From Pseudomonas segetis (GTDB lineage Bacteria; Pseudomonadota; Gammaproteobacteria; Pseudomonadales; Pseudomonadaceae), in contig NZ_FZOG01000001.1 of assembly GCF_900188155.1 (NCBI RefSeq), positions 62,001 through 126,000 on the forward strand: a stretch of DNA of 64,000 bases, written 5' to 3'. Positions 7,888 to 15,704 of the stretch are shown piece by piece (position 1 is the first letter of the stretch; every line of letters begins with the position of its first letter). The notes beneath the pieces were generated by a model. It was not told where the DNA came from. It ran no database searches and was given only the letters and a program-made list of their open reading frames with translations. The translations under genes and the position numbers were made by a program.

Positions 7888-9468
7888 TCAGCCTGCCTTG
7901 TGGCGGTAGGCCCTTGTGGTCAGCAGGTAAACCGGTAGACCCGATACCAGTACGATCAGCGCGGCATAAGGGGCCGCACCGGCGTACTCAAGGTTGCCGG
8001 TATGGGACCAGACCTTTGTTGCCAAGGTCTCCAGGCCGGTTGGGCCGAGGATCAGGGTTGCCGTCAGTTCCTTCATGCAGTCGAGAAAAACCAGCACGAA
8101 GCCGGCGCCGATGGCCGGCGAGATGATCGGCAGGGTCACCCGGAGAAAGGTCGCAATGGGCGTATGCCCCAGCGTGCGTGCCGCTTCTTCCAGTTGTGGC
8201 GAGGCTTTTTCCAGCGCCACGCGAATCGGGCCTTGCGCCATCGGCATAAACAACAGCGCATAGGCGATCAGCAGCAGGATACTGGTTTGGTACAGCACCG
8301 GCATGTAGCCAAGGGCAAAGAACACAAAGGATAAAGCGATTACCAGCCCCGGCAATGCATGGAGCAAGTAGGGCAGGCGATCCGCGAGCGTAGCCATGCG
8401 GCCGTAGTAGCGCACCACCACCAGGCACACCGGCAACGCCAGCAGGCAACTGAGCAAGGCACCGCCGAAGGAGTAGGACAGCGACGCCCACAGTGTTTGA
8501 ATGATCTCGGCGACCGGAAAGCTGGCCGAACTGCCTTCTATTATCCAAAAAGCGAGCATCGTCAGCGGTGTTCCACACCCGATAATGACCAATACCAGCA
8601 GTATCAGCTGTGCAGGCACTTGCCAACGGCCCAGGCGTACTGGTGCCGCGCTGCGGGCTACCCCTTGGCCGGTGCGTGCATAACCACGACCGCGCAGACG
8701 AAACTCGCCCCACAGCAGAATCATGCACAGCGCCAGCAGTAGCGCGGAAAGCATGGCCGCGTTGTTACCATTAAATTCGAGCTCGAACTGTTGGTAGATT
8801 GCGGTGGTGAAGGTTTGATAGCGCATGATCGACGGTGCGCCAAACTCAACCAGCATGTGTATCGCAACCAGCAAGCTGGTGGCCATCAGTACTGGTCGCA
8901 GCAGCGGCAGCGTAACCTGCCAGAACACCTGGCGACGGTTCAAGCCGAGCATGCGTGCCGACTCTTCCAGTGCCGGGTCGAGACTGCGCAGAGTCGCTAC
9001 CACGGGCAGGTAGATCAGCGGGTATTTCGACAGCACCATCACCAATACCGTACCGCCCAGCCCTTCGAACATGGGGCTCATCGATACCCAGGTAAAGCCA
9101 CTGACGAACGACGGAATGGCGAACGGCAGGCACAGCAGCACGTTCCAGTGCCGCCGCCAGCGCAGGTCGCTGCGTTCAACCAGCCAGGCCAGCCCCAGCC
9201 CGATCACCGCGCAGCCAATAGTCACCAGGACCATCAACTTCATGGTATTGGCCAGCAAGCCGAAGACAAACGGCCGCCAGAGCAGCGCAAAGGCTTCAGC
9301 AAAGCCGGTTTCTGCGGCACGGGCGACTACGAAGAACAACGGCAGGGCCGCCACCAGCAGCAAAGCCAGTACCGGTAGCTGCAGCCAGATCGGCGGCGAC
9401 TTGCGCCGCCGGCTGGCATGGCCTGCCGCCGGTAACGGCAGGTCGGGGGTTACCGCTTGGGGTTGCAT
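7888..9468 (-). CDS. Ferric iron ABC transporter permease (FbpB/SfuB type)
   Basis: 526 residues, the length of the fused double permeases of the Fbp/Sfu/Afu ferric-iron importers. Two permease (MetI-like) domains are visible, each with an EAA-type loop: ALEESARMLGLNRRQVFWQV in the first half and QLEEAARTLGHTPIATFLRV in the second. About twelve hydrophobic helices are present. It lies 2 bp downstream of the binding protein gene, so the two are one operon. The ATPase gene expected in a full fbpABC operon is not next to it, so an ATPase encoded elsewhere must energise the system. Expression is probably Fur-repressed through the site at 10543-10561. Confidence 0.92.
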   Translation of the reverse strand: MQPQAVTPDLPLPAAGHASRRRKSPPIWLQLPVLALLLVAALPLFFVVARAAETGFAEAFALLWRPFVFGLLANTMKLMVLVTIGCAVIGLGLAWLVERSDLRWRRHWNVLLCLPFAIPSFVSGFTWVSMSPMFEGLGGTVLVMVLSKYPLIYLPVVATLRSLDPALEESARMLGLNRRQVFWQVTLPLLRPVLMATSLLVAIHMLVEFGAPSIMRYQTFTTAIYQQFELEFNGNNAAMLSALLLALCMILLWGEFRLRGRGYARTGQGVARSAAPVRLGRWQVPAQLILLVLVIIGCGTPLTMLAFWIIEGSSASFPVAEIIQTLWASLSYSFGGALLSCLLALPVCLVVVRYYGRMATLADRLPYLLHALPGLVIALSFVFFALGYMPVLYQTSILLLIAYALLFMPMAQGPIRVALEKASPQLEEAARTLGHTPIATFLRVTLPIISPAIGAGFVLVFLDCMKELTATLILGPTGLETLATKVWSHTGNLEYAGAAPYAALIVLVSGLPVYLLTTRAYRHKAG

Positions 9469-9470
9469 GA

Positions 9471-10490
9471 TCAGTTCATTCCGACTTCGCGTTGCAATTC
9501 CAGTGCATCTTCAGCCAGGCCAATTTGCGCTGCGGTGATCGCTGGTGGCTTGAGCTGGTCGTACGGCTTGAGCAGCGGGTCGGCTGGCACGTTGGGGTTG
9601 ACCGGGTACTCGGCGGATTTGCTCAAAATGGCTTTTTGCCCTTCATCACTGATCATGAATGCCAGGAATTGCTGGGCTTCTTTGGGGTGCTTGCTGGCTT
9701 TGATCACTGCGGCACCCGAAACACTGGACAGGCCACCGGCATCGCCATCGGCGAAGTAGTGCAGCTTGGACTTGAGCTCGCCTTTTTCTTTCTTCAGCGC
9801 GGTCCAGTAGTAGCTGTTGACCAATGCAGCCCCAATTTCACCGTTCTCCACCGCCTTCATGGCGACGACGTTGTTGGTGTAGGTGGAGCCGAACGCCTTG
9901 AGGCCGGTCAGCCATTCTTCGGCAGCCTCTCGGCCATTGAGACTGATGACTGCGGCAGTCTGGCCAAGGAATTCACCGCTGCTCGGGACAAAGGCGATCT
10001 TGCCAGCCCACTCCGGATCGGCCACTTCCAGCACGCTGCTTGGCAGTTCGGCTTCAGTGATCAGGTCAGGGTTGTAGGCCAGCACGCGTACGCGGGAGGT
10101 AATACCGAGCCAGTTGCCGTTGTTGTCGGAGAACTTGGGGTCGATCTGCTTAAGCGTGCTTGGGTCTACCTTGGCCAGGAGGCCTTGGCTGCCCAGCTTG
10201 ATCAGCGGCGGCGCCTCTTCTGTGTAAATGATGTCAGCCGGTGAACGCTCGCCTTCTTCGGCGATCTGGTTCGCCAGTTGGCCGCCACCGCCCTTGCGGA
10301 TCAGTACCTTGATCCCGGTCTTCTCCTCGAACGCCTTGGCCACGGCCTTGCCAGTGGCTTCATGCTGGCCGTTGTAGAGGGTCAGGGTTACCGGATCATC
10401 GGCGTACACGCCACTGGCGAACAGCATGCCGATGGACAGAACCCCGGCGCTGATTACACGCGCCAACCCGGTTACTCGATGTACGGACAT
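9471..10490 (-). CDS. Ferric iron ABC transporter periplasmic binding protein (FbpA type)
   Basis: 339 residues with a signal peptide ending near VYADDPVTLTLYNGQHE. The mature protein follows the FbpA pattern: KTGIKVLIRKGGGGQLANQI, then ADIIYTEEAPPL, and a late NSYYW pair of adjacent tyrosines that in this family bind Fe(III) in the periplasm. It is the first gene of a two-gene unit with the permease. The Fur-like site starts 53 bases upstream of the ATG. An alternative would be a 2-aminoethylphosphonate or other binding protein of the same superfamily, but the YY pair and the permease size favour ferric iron. Confidence 0.9.
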   Translation of the reverse strand: MSVHRVTGLARVISAGVLSIGMLFASGVYADDPVTLTLYNGQHEATGKAVAKAFEEKTGIKVLIRKGGGGQLANQIAEEGERSPADIIYTEEAPPLIKLGSQGLLAKVDPSTLKQIDPKFSDNNGNWLGITSRVRVLAYNPDLITEAELPSSVLEVADPEWAGKIAFVPSSGEFLGQTAAVISLNGREAAEEWLTGLKAFGSTYTNNVVAMKAVENGEIGAALVNSYYWTALKKEKGELKSKLHYFADGDAGGLSSVSGAAVIKASKHPKEAQQFLAFMISDEGQKAILSKSAEYPVNPNVPADPLLKPYDQLKPPAITAAQIGLAEDALELQREVGMN

Positions 10491-10542
10491 AAGCCTCTTT
10501 CCTCTGACACAAAAAGTTACCGAGGGATTATACAGGCCAATT

Positions 10543-10561
10543 GATGATGATTCTCAAAAAC
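10543..10561 (-). promoter_or_regulatory. Fur-box-like operator upstream of the iron ABC genes
   Basis: Read on the minus strand the 19-mer GTTTTTGAGAATCATCATC matches 14 of 19 positions of the Fur consensus GATAATGATAATCATTATC, with the right-hand 13 bases matching 11 of 13. It lies 53-71 bases before the binding protein start, a usual operator location. Confidence 0.6.
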
Positions 10562-10636
10562 TCTCGACGCATGGCCAGGAACAGGCGCAGGTCATTGGGT
10601 TAAAGGAACACTTAGGTAAGGAAGGAGAGGGAGTTG

Positions 10637-11203
10637 CTAGCCCTGGCCTGCCGGGTCGGCGGCACGTGGCGCACTGAACGCCTTGCTGTAGTAGCCTGAA
10701 GAATCAAAGCAGCAGACTCTTTTCTTGCCCGATGACAACATGTCGCAGGCATCAATGATCCGCTTGGCGCGCGTCTTTGCCTGTTTGGCTGATGTGATCC
10801 AATGGATCCAGTCAAGCCGCGCAACGGTGGTTGTGTCTTGCCAGGTGGCCAGTGCTTCGGGAGACACCTTCAAGGCCTCGCTCAGCTCGGCAGGAACCTG
10901 GGGCTCAGGTTCTTGCGCCATGGCATTCAGGTCAAACCTAGCCATCTCGCCAATAGGGGCTCCGAGCTTTTCAAGCAGTTGCTCATCGATTTTCAACCAG
11001 TGGCTCTTTTGGCCATCGGGTTCAGCCAGCGCCTGGAAGTATTGGTCGTTGATACGACCCTCTACCGTTACCCGGCCGCGCCTTGGCAACTTGGCGCTGG
11101 CCGCTTTGGGCAGGATCACGAACGCCCAGGCATCGCTGTTGCCATGTTCGCGAGGGCTCAGTAATTGCGCCTCGAATTGTGATCTTGAGTCTTGTGCCGT
11201 CAT
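10637..11203 (-). CDS. YdeI/OmpD-associated (OmdA) family protein with DUF1905 domain
   Basis: 188 residues in two parts. The N-terminal DUF1905 domain contains a WAFVILPKAASAKLPRRGRV strand-rich region and a GRINDQYFQALAEPDGQKSHWLKI stretch. The C-terminal OmdA/YdeI helical part has LSEALKVSPEALATWQDTTTVARLDWIHWITSAKQAKTRAKRI in separate helices, including the characteristic WIxW-A-K-RAKRI ending. No enzymatic activity is established for the family; some members are linked to peptide or stress resistance. It is monocistronic between the iron genes and the dioxygenase. The last residues (PRAADPAGQG) look like a disordered tail. Confidence 0.8.
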   Translation of the reverse strand: MTAQDSRSQFEAQLLSPREHGNSDAWAFVILPKAASAKLPRRGRVTVEGRINDQYFQALAEPDGQKSHWLKIDEQLLEKLGAPIGEMARFDLNAMAQEPEPQVPAELSEALKVSPEALATWQDTTTVARLDWIHWITSAKQAKTRAKRIIDACDMLSSGKKRVCCFDSSGYYSKAFSAPRAADPAGQG

Positions 11204-11361
11204 GGGTTGAGCTGCTGTGCAACATGGATGATCGGAACCAGCCGGTATTTAGCTGATCTCTGTATTTTTAGCCCAAACAGTTATAGGTCGGAAGTTTCTG
11301 CGGCGCAAACGCCTGTCTCGAACCCGGGCAGGCATTTGCAGCTTGATACGCGATTGCAGGA

Positions 11362-12258
11362 TCAGCGACTCGGCACTTCACCGACCACAGTGGTGCGGTA
11401 CATTTCGCGGCGCATGCCGTGGTAGTCGGCCACCGGCATATGCCAGGTGCTGCGGTTGTCCCAGATCGCCAAGGTGCCCTGGCGCCAGCGCATGCGACAG
11501 GTAAAGGCCTCGCTGGTCGCCAGCTTGAACAGGTAGTCCAATAGCGGTCGTGCTTCATCCGGGCGCAAGCCCTTGATGCCCGTGGTGTAGGCCGGGTTGA
11601 TGAACAGCACCTTTTGCCCGGTTTCTGGATGCGTAATTACCAGCGGATGGCTACGCACTTCTGCTGAGGTGTCGCTGCCGTAACGTATGGCCATGTTTTC
11701 CAGCAGGGCGTTGTGCCGGGCATTGACCCCGTAGGCCATTTCCGGGCTGTGCACTGCATCCAGGTTGGCCAGTAGTTTCTTCATCCCCGGCGACAGCCAT
11801 TCGTAGGCCAGCGCCAGGTTGGCGTAGCAGGTATCGCCGCCAAAGGGCGGGATGTCATGGCCATAAAGCAAGGTGAACGCAGGCGGACGTTCCTGGAAGG
11901 TCCAGTCGGTGTGCCAGGCACCGCCGAAGACAAAAGGGGTTTTCTCGGTGGCTTCCTTGAGCACATGTACCACATGGGGATGGTCGTCCATGCAGGTCAC
12001 GTAGGGTTCGCGACCGAATTCGCCGAAATGTTGGGTCACGCGCTCCAGGTCACTGACGCTCAGGGACTGGTCGCGGATAAAGACGACTTTATGCGCAAGC
12101 AACGCCTGGCGCAGTTCGGCAAAGCCTTCGTCGCTCAGGCGGGTCAGGTCGAGTTCTTCAATATCTGCGCCTATGGCGCCGGTGCTTGGCGTCGCGCGAA
12201 AGTGCTGGTAACTGGCGGCGCGGTTATGGCTGGGCAGGCTGTAGATAAATTCGCTCAT
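11362..12258 (-). CDS. TauD/TfdA-family Fe(II)/2-oxoglutarate-dependent dioxygenase
   Basis: 298 residues. The iron-binding HTD triad start appears in GAWHTDWTFQERPP (about residue 110). The distal histidine is in WDNRSTWHMPVADY near the C-terminus, followed by the conserved arginine region RREMYRTTVVG that binds 2-oxoglutarate. Members hydroxylate sulfonates, sulfates or other small acids to release sulfite or products. The substrate is not defined here. The ATG at 12258 is favoured over GTG at 12267 because it aligns with usual family starts. It is divergent from an AraC regulator that is likely to control it. An AATAACAA motif lies 13-20 bases upstream of the ATG. Confidence 0.85.
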   Translation of the reverse strand: MSEFIYSLPSHNRAASYQHFRATPSTGAIGADIEELDLTRLSDEGFAELRQALLAHKVVFIRDQSLSVSDLERVTQHFGEFGREPYVTCMDDHPHVVHVLKEATEKTPFVFGGAWHTDWTFQERPPAFTLLYGHDIPPFGGDTCYANLALAYEWLSPGMKKLLANLDAVHSPEMAYGVNARHNALLENMAIRYGSDTSAEVRSHPLVITHPETGQKVLFINPAYTTGIKGLRPDEARPLLDYLFKLATSEAFTCRMRWRQGTLAIWDNRSTWHMPVADYHGMRREMYRTTVVGEVPSR

Positions 12259-12270
12259 GGCTCGCACTCA

Positions 12271-12278
12271 TTGTTATT
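12271..12278 (-). promoter_or_regulatory. CA motif (AATAACAA) before the TauD-family gene
   Basis: On the minus strand AATAACAA matches AAYAAYAA exactly and sits just before the start region of the dioxygenase gene, the normal place for Crc/Hfq control. Confidence 0.4.
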
Positions 12279-12319
12279 GGAGTGTTTGCAGGATGCAGGG
12301 TGAGTGCTAGGCTCAGCCA

Positions 12320-12354
12320 TGATAATCACTGCCAAAAATTGATAATCGCTGCCA
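12320..12354. promoter_or_regulatory. 20-bp-period direct repeat, probable AraC-type operator
   Basis: TGATAATCACTGCCA (12320-12334) and TGATAATCGCTGCCA (12340-12354) are 15-base direct repeats with one mismatch, 20 bp apart (two helical turns). It lies in the divergent region between the dioxygenase and the AraC regulator. Tandem half-sites of this kind are typical AraC-family binding sites. Confidence 0.65.
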
Positions 12355-12399
12355 TGACAATGCAGGCTTTGGGAGCGACGCGACACAAGGATCTAGCTG

Positions 12400-13416
12400 A
12401 TGGACTGGCGCCAGAACCGCCCGCTCACTGGCGTGCGCTATCTATTGGAAACCGCCCAGGCCGTTGGCGTGGACATCCAGGCTTGCCTGATCGGTAGCGC
12501 CATCAGCAGTGCAGCGCTGCAACAACGTAATGCCCAGATCGAGGCCTGGCAGGAGCTGGCGGTAATCCGCAACCTGATCGAGCATGCCGGTCGGCCTGGG
12601 CTGGGCTTTATCGCCGGGCAGCGTTACCACTTGACCTCGCTGGGGCTGCTGGGCTTCACCATGCTTGCCAGCCGCAGCCTCGACGAGGCATTTGCCACCT
12701 TCAGTCGCTTCCAGTTGTTGGCGTTGACCCTGTGTCCGGCGCACACCGAGCCTGATCGGCGAGGGATGTGGCTGTTGTTCGATGCCAGTGTATTGCCGCA
12801 GGATGCCCGAGCCTTCGTTATCGAGCGGGGACTGTCTGCCTGCCTGGGCGTGGCTGGCGAACTGCTGCAACGGCCGATTGAGCCTCTGGCGGTAGAGATG
12901 ATGAGCCGCGCACCCACGGACCTGAGTGCCTTGCAGCGCGACTTTCCTTACCCGCTGCGTTTTGATGCCAGGCGCAATGGCATCCTGTTTTCCCATGCGG
13001 ACCTGAAGTTCAAGCTGCCACAGGCCCACATCAGCGCCCATAGTGAAGGTGAGCAACTGTGCGAGCGCCTGTGCCTGGAAATTTCCCATAGCCTGGCCAG
13101 GGCCATGACCGCACGGTTGGTACAGCAGGTGTTGATTCGTGATTCGGCCAGCTTGCTCAGCAGTCGCACAGTGGCCGAGCGACTTGGCTTGTCCGAGCGT
13201 ACCCTGCATCGGCGTTTGGCGAGTGAGGGGCATTCCTTCCAGCAGCTTAACGAGCAGATCAAGCAGCGCCTGGCCGAACGCCTGCTGAGCGACTCAGCGC
13301 TGGATCTCAACAGTATCGCCCAACGTCTGGGATACGCCGAAGCCGCCAGTTTCTCGCGCGCCTTCAGCCGCTGGACAGGCTGCCCGCCCGGGCAGTGGAA
13401 GCGACAGGGGCAATAG
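12400..13416 (+). CDS. AraC-family transcriptional regulator (OruR/ArgR-type, arabinose-binding-like N domain)
   Basis: 338 residues. The N-terminal part (about residues 20-200) has the layout of the AraC_binding_2/Arabinose_bd domain, including LIEHAGRPGLGFIAGQRYH and LGLLGFTMLASRSLDEAFATF. The C-terminal part has two helix-turn-helix motifs: VAERLGLSERTLHRRLASEG and LNSIAQRLGYAEAASFSRAFSRWTGCPPGQW. This architecture is shared by regulators of ornithine, quaternary-amine and aromatic catabolism. It is divergent from the TauD-family gene with a 141-bp spacer that holds the 20-bp-period repeats. The likely target is that dioxygenase. The inducer is unknown. Confidence 0.88.
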   Translation: MDWRQNRPLTGVRYLLETAQAVGVDIQACLIGSAISSAALQQRNAQIEAWQELAVIRNLIEHAGRPGLGFIAGQRYHLTSLGLLGFTMLASRSLDEAFATFSRFQLLALTLCPAHTEPDRRGMWLLFDASVLPQDARAFVIERGLSACLGVAGELLQRPIEPLAVEMMSRAPTDLSALQRDFPYPLRFDARRNGILFSHADLKFKLPQAHISAHSEGEQLCERLCLEISHSLARAMTARLVQQVLIRDSASLLSSRTVAERLGLSERTLHRRLASEGHSFQQLNEQIKQRLAERLLSDSALDLNSIAQRLGYAEAASFSRAFSRWTGCPPGQWKRQGQ

Positions 13417-13453
13417 TCGGGCGCCGGCTTCGAACCAACCCCCAGAAACAACA

Positions 13454-13477
13454 AGGCCCCGTTCGATGACGAGGCCT
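13454..13477 (-). terminator. Terminator after tRNA-Gly
   Basis: On the minus strand AGGCCTCGT and ACGGGGCCT form a 9-bp stem (one G-U pair) with loop CATCGA, followed by TGTTGTTTCT. It begins 14 bases past the tRNA 3' end and may also serve the converging AraC gene. Confidence 0.7.
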
Positions 13478-13491
13478 GCTTGCGATGGATC

Positions 13492-13565
13492 TGGAGCGGG
13501 TAGAGGGAATCGAACCCTCATCTAAAGCTTGGGAAGCTTTCGTTCTACCACTAAACTATACCCGC
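13492..13565 (-). tRNA. tRNA-Gly(CCC)
   Basis: Minus strand, 74 nt including an encoded CCA. The acceptor stem is GCGGGTA paired with TACCCGC, the discriminator base is T, and the T arm contains GGGTTCGATTCCC. The anticodon arm reads AAAGC-TTCCCAA-GCTTT, giving anticodon CCC for GGG codons. A terminator hairpin follows. Confidence 0.97.
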
Positions 13566-13673
13566 TTGGCACGTCTTGTTTGCGACGTCCGCTTTTGCGG
13601 GTGACTTTGTACCAGATGTTCAGGGGAAATTGAAGCGCTAGGGATGGCTATTTCTCCGGTTCGCCGATGGACA

Positions 13674-13709
13674 GCCCCTGATAAAGCCGGAACATCACTT
13701 TTCAGGGGC
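13674..13709 (-). terminator. Imperfect hairpin downstream of phaG
   Basis: GCCCCTGA (13674-13681) pairs with TCAGGGGC (13702-13709) and, after one bulged base, AAAG with CTTT, giving 12 pairs around an 11-base loop. It begins 24 bases past the phaG stop. There is no T tract, so this is a weak candidate. Confidence 0.35.
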
Positions 13710-13733
13710 CGCCTTGGTACTTGCTTTCATCGG

Positions 13734-14609
13734 TTAAACCGCGATGGCTTGTGGTTGGGCATGGTAGCGAATGTGGCGCTGTGTTGTGTGCTGCAGGAAG
13801 TTCAGCAGCAGGGTTTTGCTCTGCTGGCAGGCGCTCTTGTGTTCCATGTCGAGGAAGTGCCCGGCATCTTCGATGGTCGCGAACTGGCAGTCATCCAGAT
13901 AGTCGGCGAATACGCGCACGTCTTGCCCGGTGGTGTATTCATCCTTCTCGCCATTGACGAACAGCAGCGGCACATTGATGCGCGCCAGGTATTCCATCTG
14001 GCAGTGAGCCTCCATGCGCACGACCTGGTTGATATGCGCGTGCATTTGCAGGTACTCGTGCTCGTCGAGCTGGCTGATATGGCGATAGTTGTAGCGCTTG
14101 AACAGCGAGGGCAGATGCTTGCCTATTGTGTCATTGACCAAGTGGCCGACACCGTCGCGATCAACTGCCTTGAGGTAGATCAGGCCTTTTTCCAGGTAGT
14201 CGAGCATTGGCTCGTTGAGCAGTGGCGAGAAGGAGCTGATCACCGCTTTCTCGATGCGCTCGGGACATTTGGCCAGCGCCAGCATCGCCGCGACGCCACC
14301 CCAGGAAAATGACATCAGGTAGCTGGCTTCGAAGTGTTCGATGAGCTCAAGCAATATGTTGGCCTCATCTTCCTTGCTGATCGGCTGATGGTTGCTGTTA
14401 TGCGCCTTCGATTGCCCTGCATAGGGTTGATCGTAGAGCACCACATTGAACTGTGGTTGCAGGTACTTAACCGTTTGCGCGAATGAGGAGGTAGTCGCCA
14501 GGGAGCCGTTGACCAAGATGATGGTCTTGCGGGCCATTGGGTTGGCGTAGAACTCGGTGTGTACCTTGAACGTCCTGTGAACATCGACGACAGCGTTGAT
14601 TGGCTTCAT
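13734..14609 (-). CDS. phaG: (R)-3-hydroxyacyl-ACP thioesterase/transacylase PhaG (RhlA family)
   Basis: 291 residues of the alpha/beta hydrolase fold. It follows PhaG and RhlA along its length: TIILVNGSLATTSSFAQTV at the N-terminus, the nucleophile elbow SFSWGG (serine at about residue 102), NDTIGKHLPSLFKRYNYRH in the cap, NGEKDEYTT with the acid, and DAGHFLDME with the histidine. The NDTIGKHLPSLFKR wording is closer to PhaG than to RhlA. PhaG diverts (R)-3-hydroxyacyl chains from fatty acid synthesis to medium-chain polyhydroxyalkanoate; RhlA makes surfactant precursors. The start at 14609 follows GAGGAAAC and matches the usual N-terminus. No other pha or rhl gene is adjacent. Confidence 0.88.
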   Translation of the reverse strand: MKPINAVVDVHRTFKVHTEFYANPMARKTIILVNGSLATTSSFAQTVKYLQPQFNVVLYDQPYAGQSKAHNSNHQPISKEDEANILLELIEHFEASYLMSFSWGGVAAMLALAKCPERIEKAVISSFSPLLNEPMLDYLEKGLIYLKAVDRDGVGHLVNDTIGKHLPSLFKRYNYRHISQLDEHEYLQMHAHINQVVRMEAHCQMEYLARINVPLLFVNGEKDEYTTGQDVRVFADYLDDCQFATIEDAGHFLDMEHKSACQQSKTLLLNFLQHTTQRHIRYHAQPQAIAV

Positions 14610-15007
14610 GTCGTTTCCTCTCGGCGCAATCCAAACCATGGCCTACGCATAGGCGTAAACCGAACTAGAGCAGGACAGTAGGTAAACGCCTGGACGTGAC
14701 AAAGCGATGTCAGACGTGGATTTTATTGGATTATTTTTGATCAATCGGTAAGGGCTGAAATAGAGCAGCCGCCCCGCAGCCGGTCAGCTGTGGAGGGTGT
14801 CTTGTAACCAGGCAGGAACCCAATTTGCGCAGAGCGCAAGAAACCAAAAGAGCGCTTAGATGGTGTTTGTGACTGTCCAGTCACTTTTCACCTTGTGATT
14901 GGATTTAAGCAGTCGCCTGTGGTGCTGACAAGCATTTATTTGAGCGATTGCTTGCCGTTTATCGGTGGCGGATAAATCAGCACTGGTGAGTTTGTCGCAG
15001 AGTCTGG
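14610..15007. other. Intergenic region upstream of phaG
   Basis: About 400 bp between phaG and rsuA, both on the minus strand, without a credible gene. The part next to phaG has an AT-rich stretch (around 14718-14745) that could hold its promoter. A small palindrome TTGCGC-AGA-GCGCAA lies at 14825-14839. No recognised operator was found. Confidence 0.4.
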
Positions 15008-15700
15008 TTAGACGCTGGCAATTTCGTCTGCTGTCAGTGCGCGATACTGGCCGGGTGTGAGCCGCGGGTCGAGCGTTATGGCACCTATGCGCTCACGATG
15101 CAGGCCGGTGACTTTGTTCTGAAAGTGGCCGAACATGCGCTTGACCTGATGATAACGGCCTTCATGCAACCACAGCCGCGCGTTGTAGGTGGCCAGGATC
15201 TCAAGCCTGGCGGGCAGGGTGGTGAGGTCTTCGAACTTGAAGTACATGCCGGCCGCAAAGCTGTCGATGTAGTGCGCTTCAATCGGCTGTTCAGTCGAGA
15301 CCCAATAGACCTTGGGCTGCTTGCTGGTGGGTTGGGTCACACGGCGCGACCATTGCCCGTCATTGGTTATCAACAACAGGCCACTGGTGTTGAGGTCGAG
15401 GCGACCGGCCAGGTGCAGTTCGTGCTTGTCCGGTTCATTGAGCAAGTCGATGACGGTCTGGTGCCCTGGGTGTTCAGTCGCGCTGACCACGCCGATCGGT
15501 TTGTTAAGCATGAAGTAGCGTGCTGGCCTGCCCGCCTGGACGATTTGATCATCCAGCTCAACCCGATTAAAAAACCTGATATCGCAGCGCGAGTCCCGGC
15601 AGCACAAGCCATCAACCCGCACCCGGCCACTGGCAATAAGCTGGCGCACGTCCTGGCGGTTCAGGCTCGGCAGGTTGCTGAGGATTCGGTCGAGACGCAT
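15008..15700 (-). CDS. rsuA: 16S rRNA pseudouridine synthase (RsuA family)
   Basis: 230 residues. An N-terminal S4 RNA-binding domain (MRLDRILSNLPSLNRQDVRQ, SGRVRVDG) is followed by the catalytic domain. There AGRLDLNTSGLLLITNDG carries the catalytic aspartate (about residue 103), and HEGRYHQVKRMFGH is the RsuA/RluB family motif. Isomerises a uridine in 16S rRNA, position 516 in E. coli. The start at 15700 is preferred because it begins exactly at the S4 domain and follows GTGAG. The 62-residue upstream extension of the open frame overlaps the CWC gene and is not used. It starts 4 bp downstream of the CWC gene and is probably cotranscribed with it. Confidence 0.9.
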   Translation of the reverse strand: MRLDRILSNLPSLNRQDVRQLIASGRVRVDGLCCRDSRCDIRFFNRVELDDQIVQAGRPARYFMLNKPIGVVSATEHPGHQTVIDLLNEPDKHELHLAGRLDLNTSGLLLITNDGQWSRRVTQPTSKQPKVYWVSTEQPIEAHYIDSFAAGMYFKFEDLTTLPARLEILATYNARLWLHEGRYHQVKRMFGHFQNKVTGLHRERIGAITLDPRLTPGQYRALTADEIASV

Positions 15701-15704
15701 TGGC

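Noticed and set aside
14825-14839. TTGCGC-AGA-GCGCAA palindrome upstream of phaG
   Set aside because: Only a 6-bp arm with a 3-base loop; no operator it matches and no promoter context.
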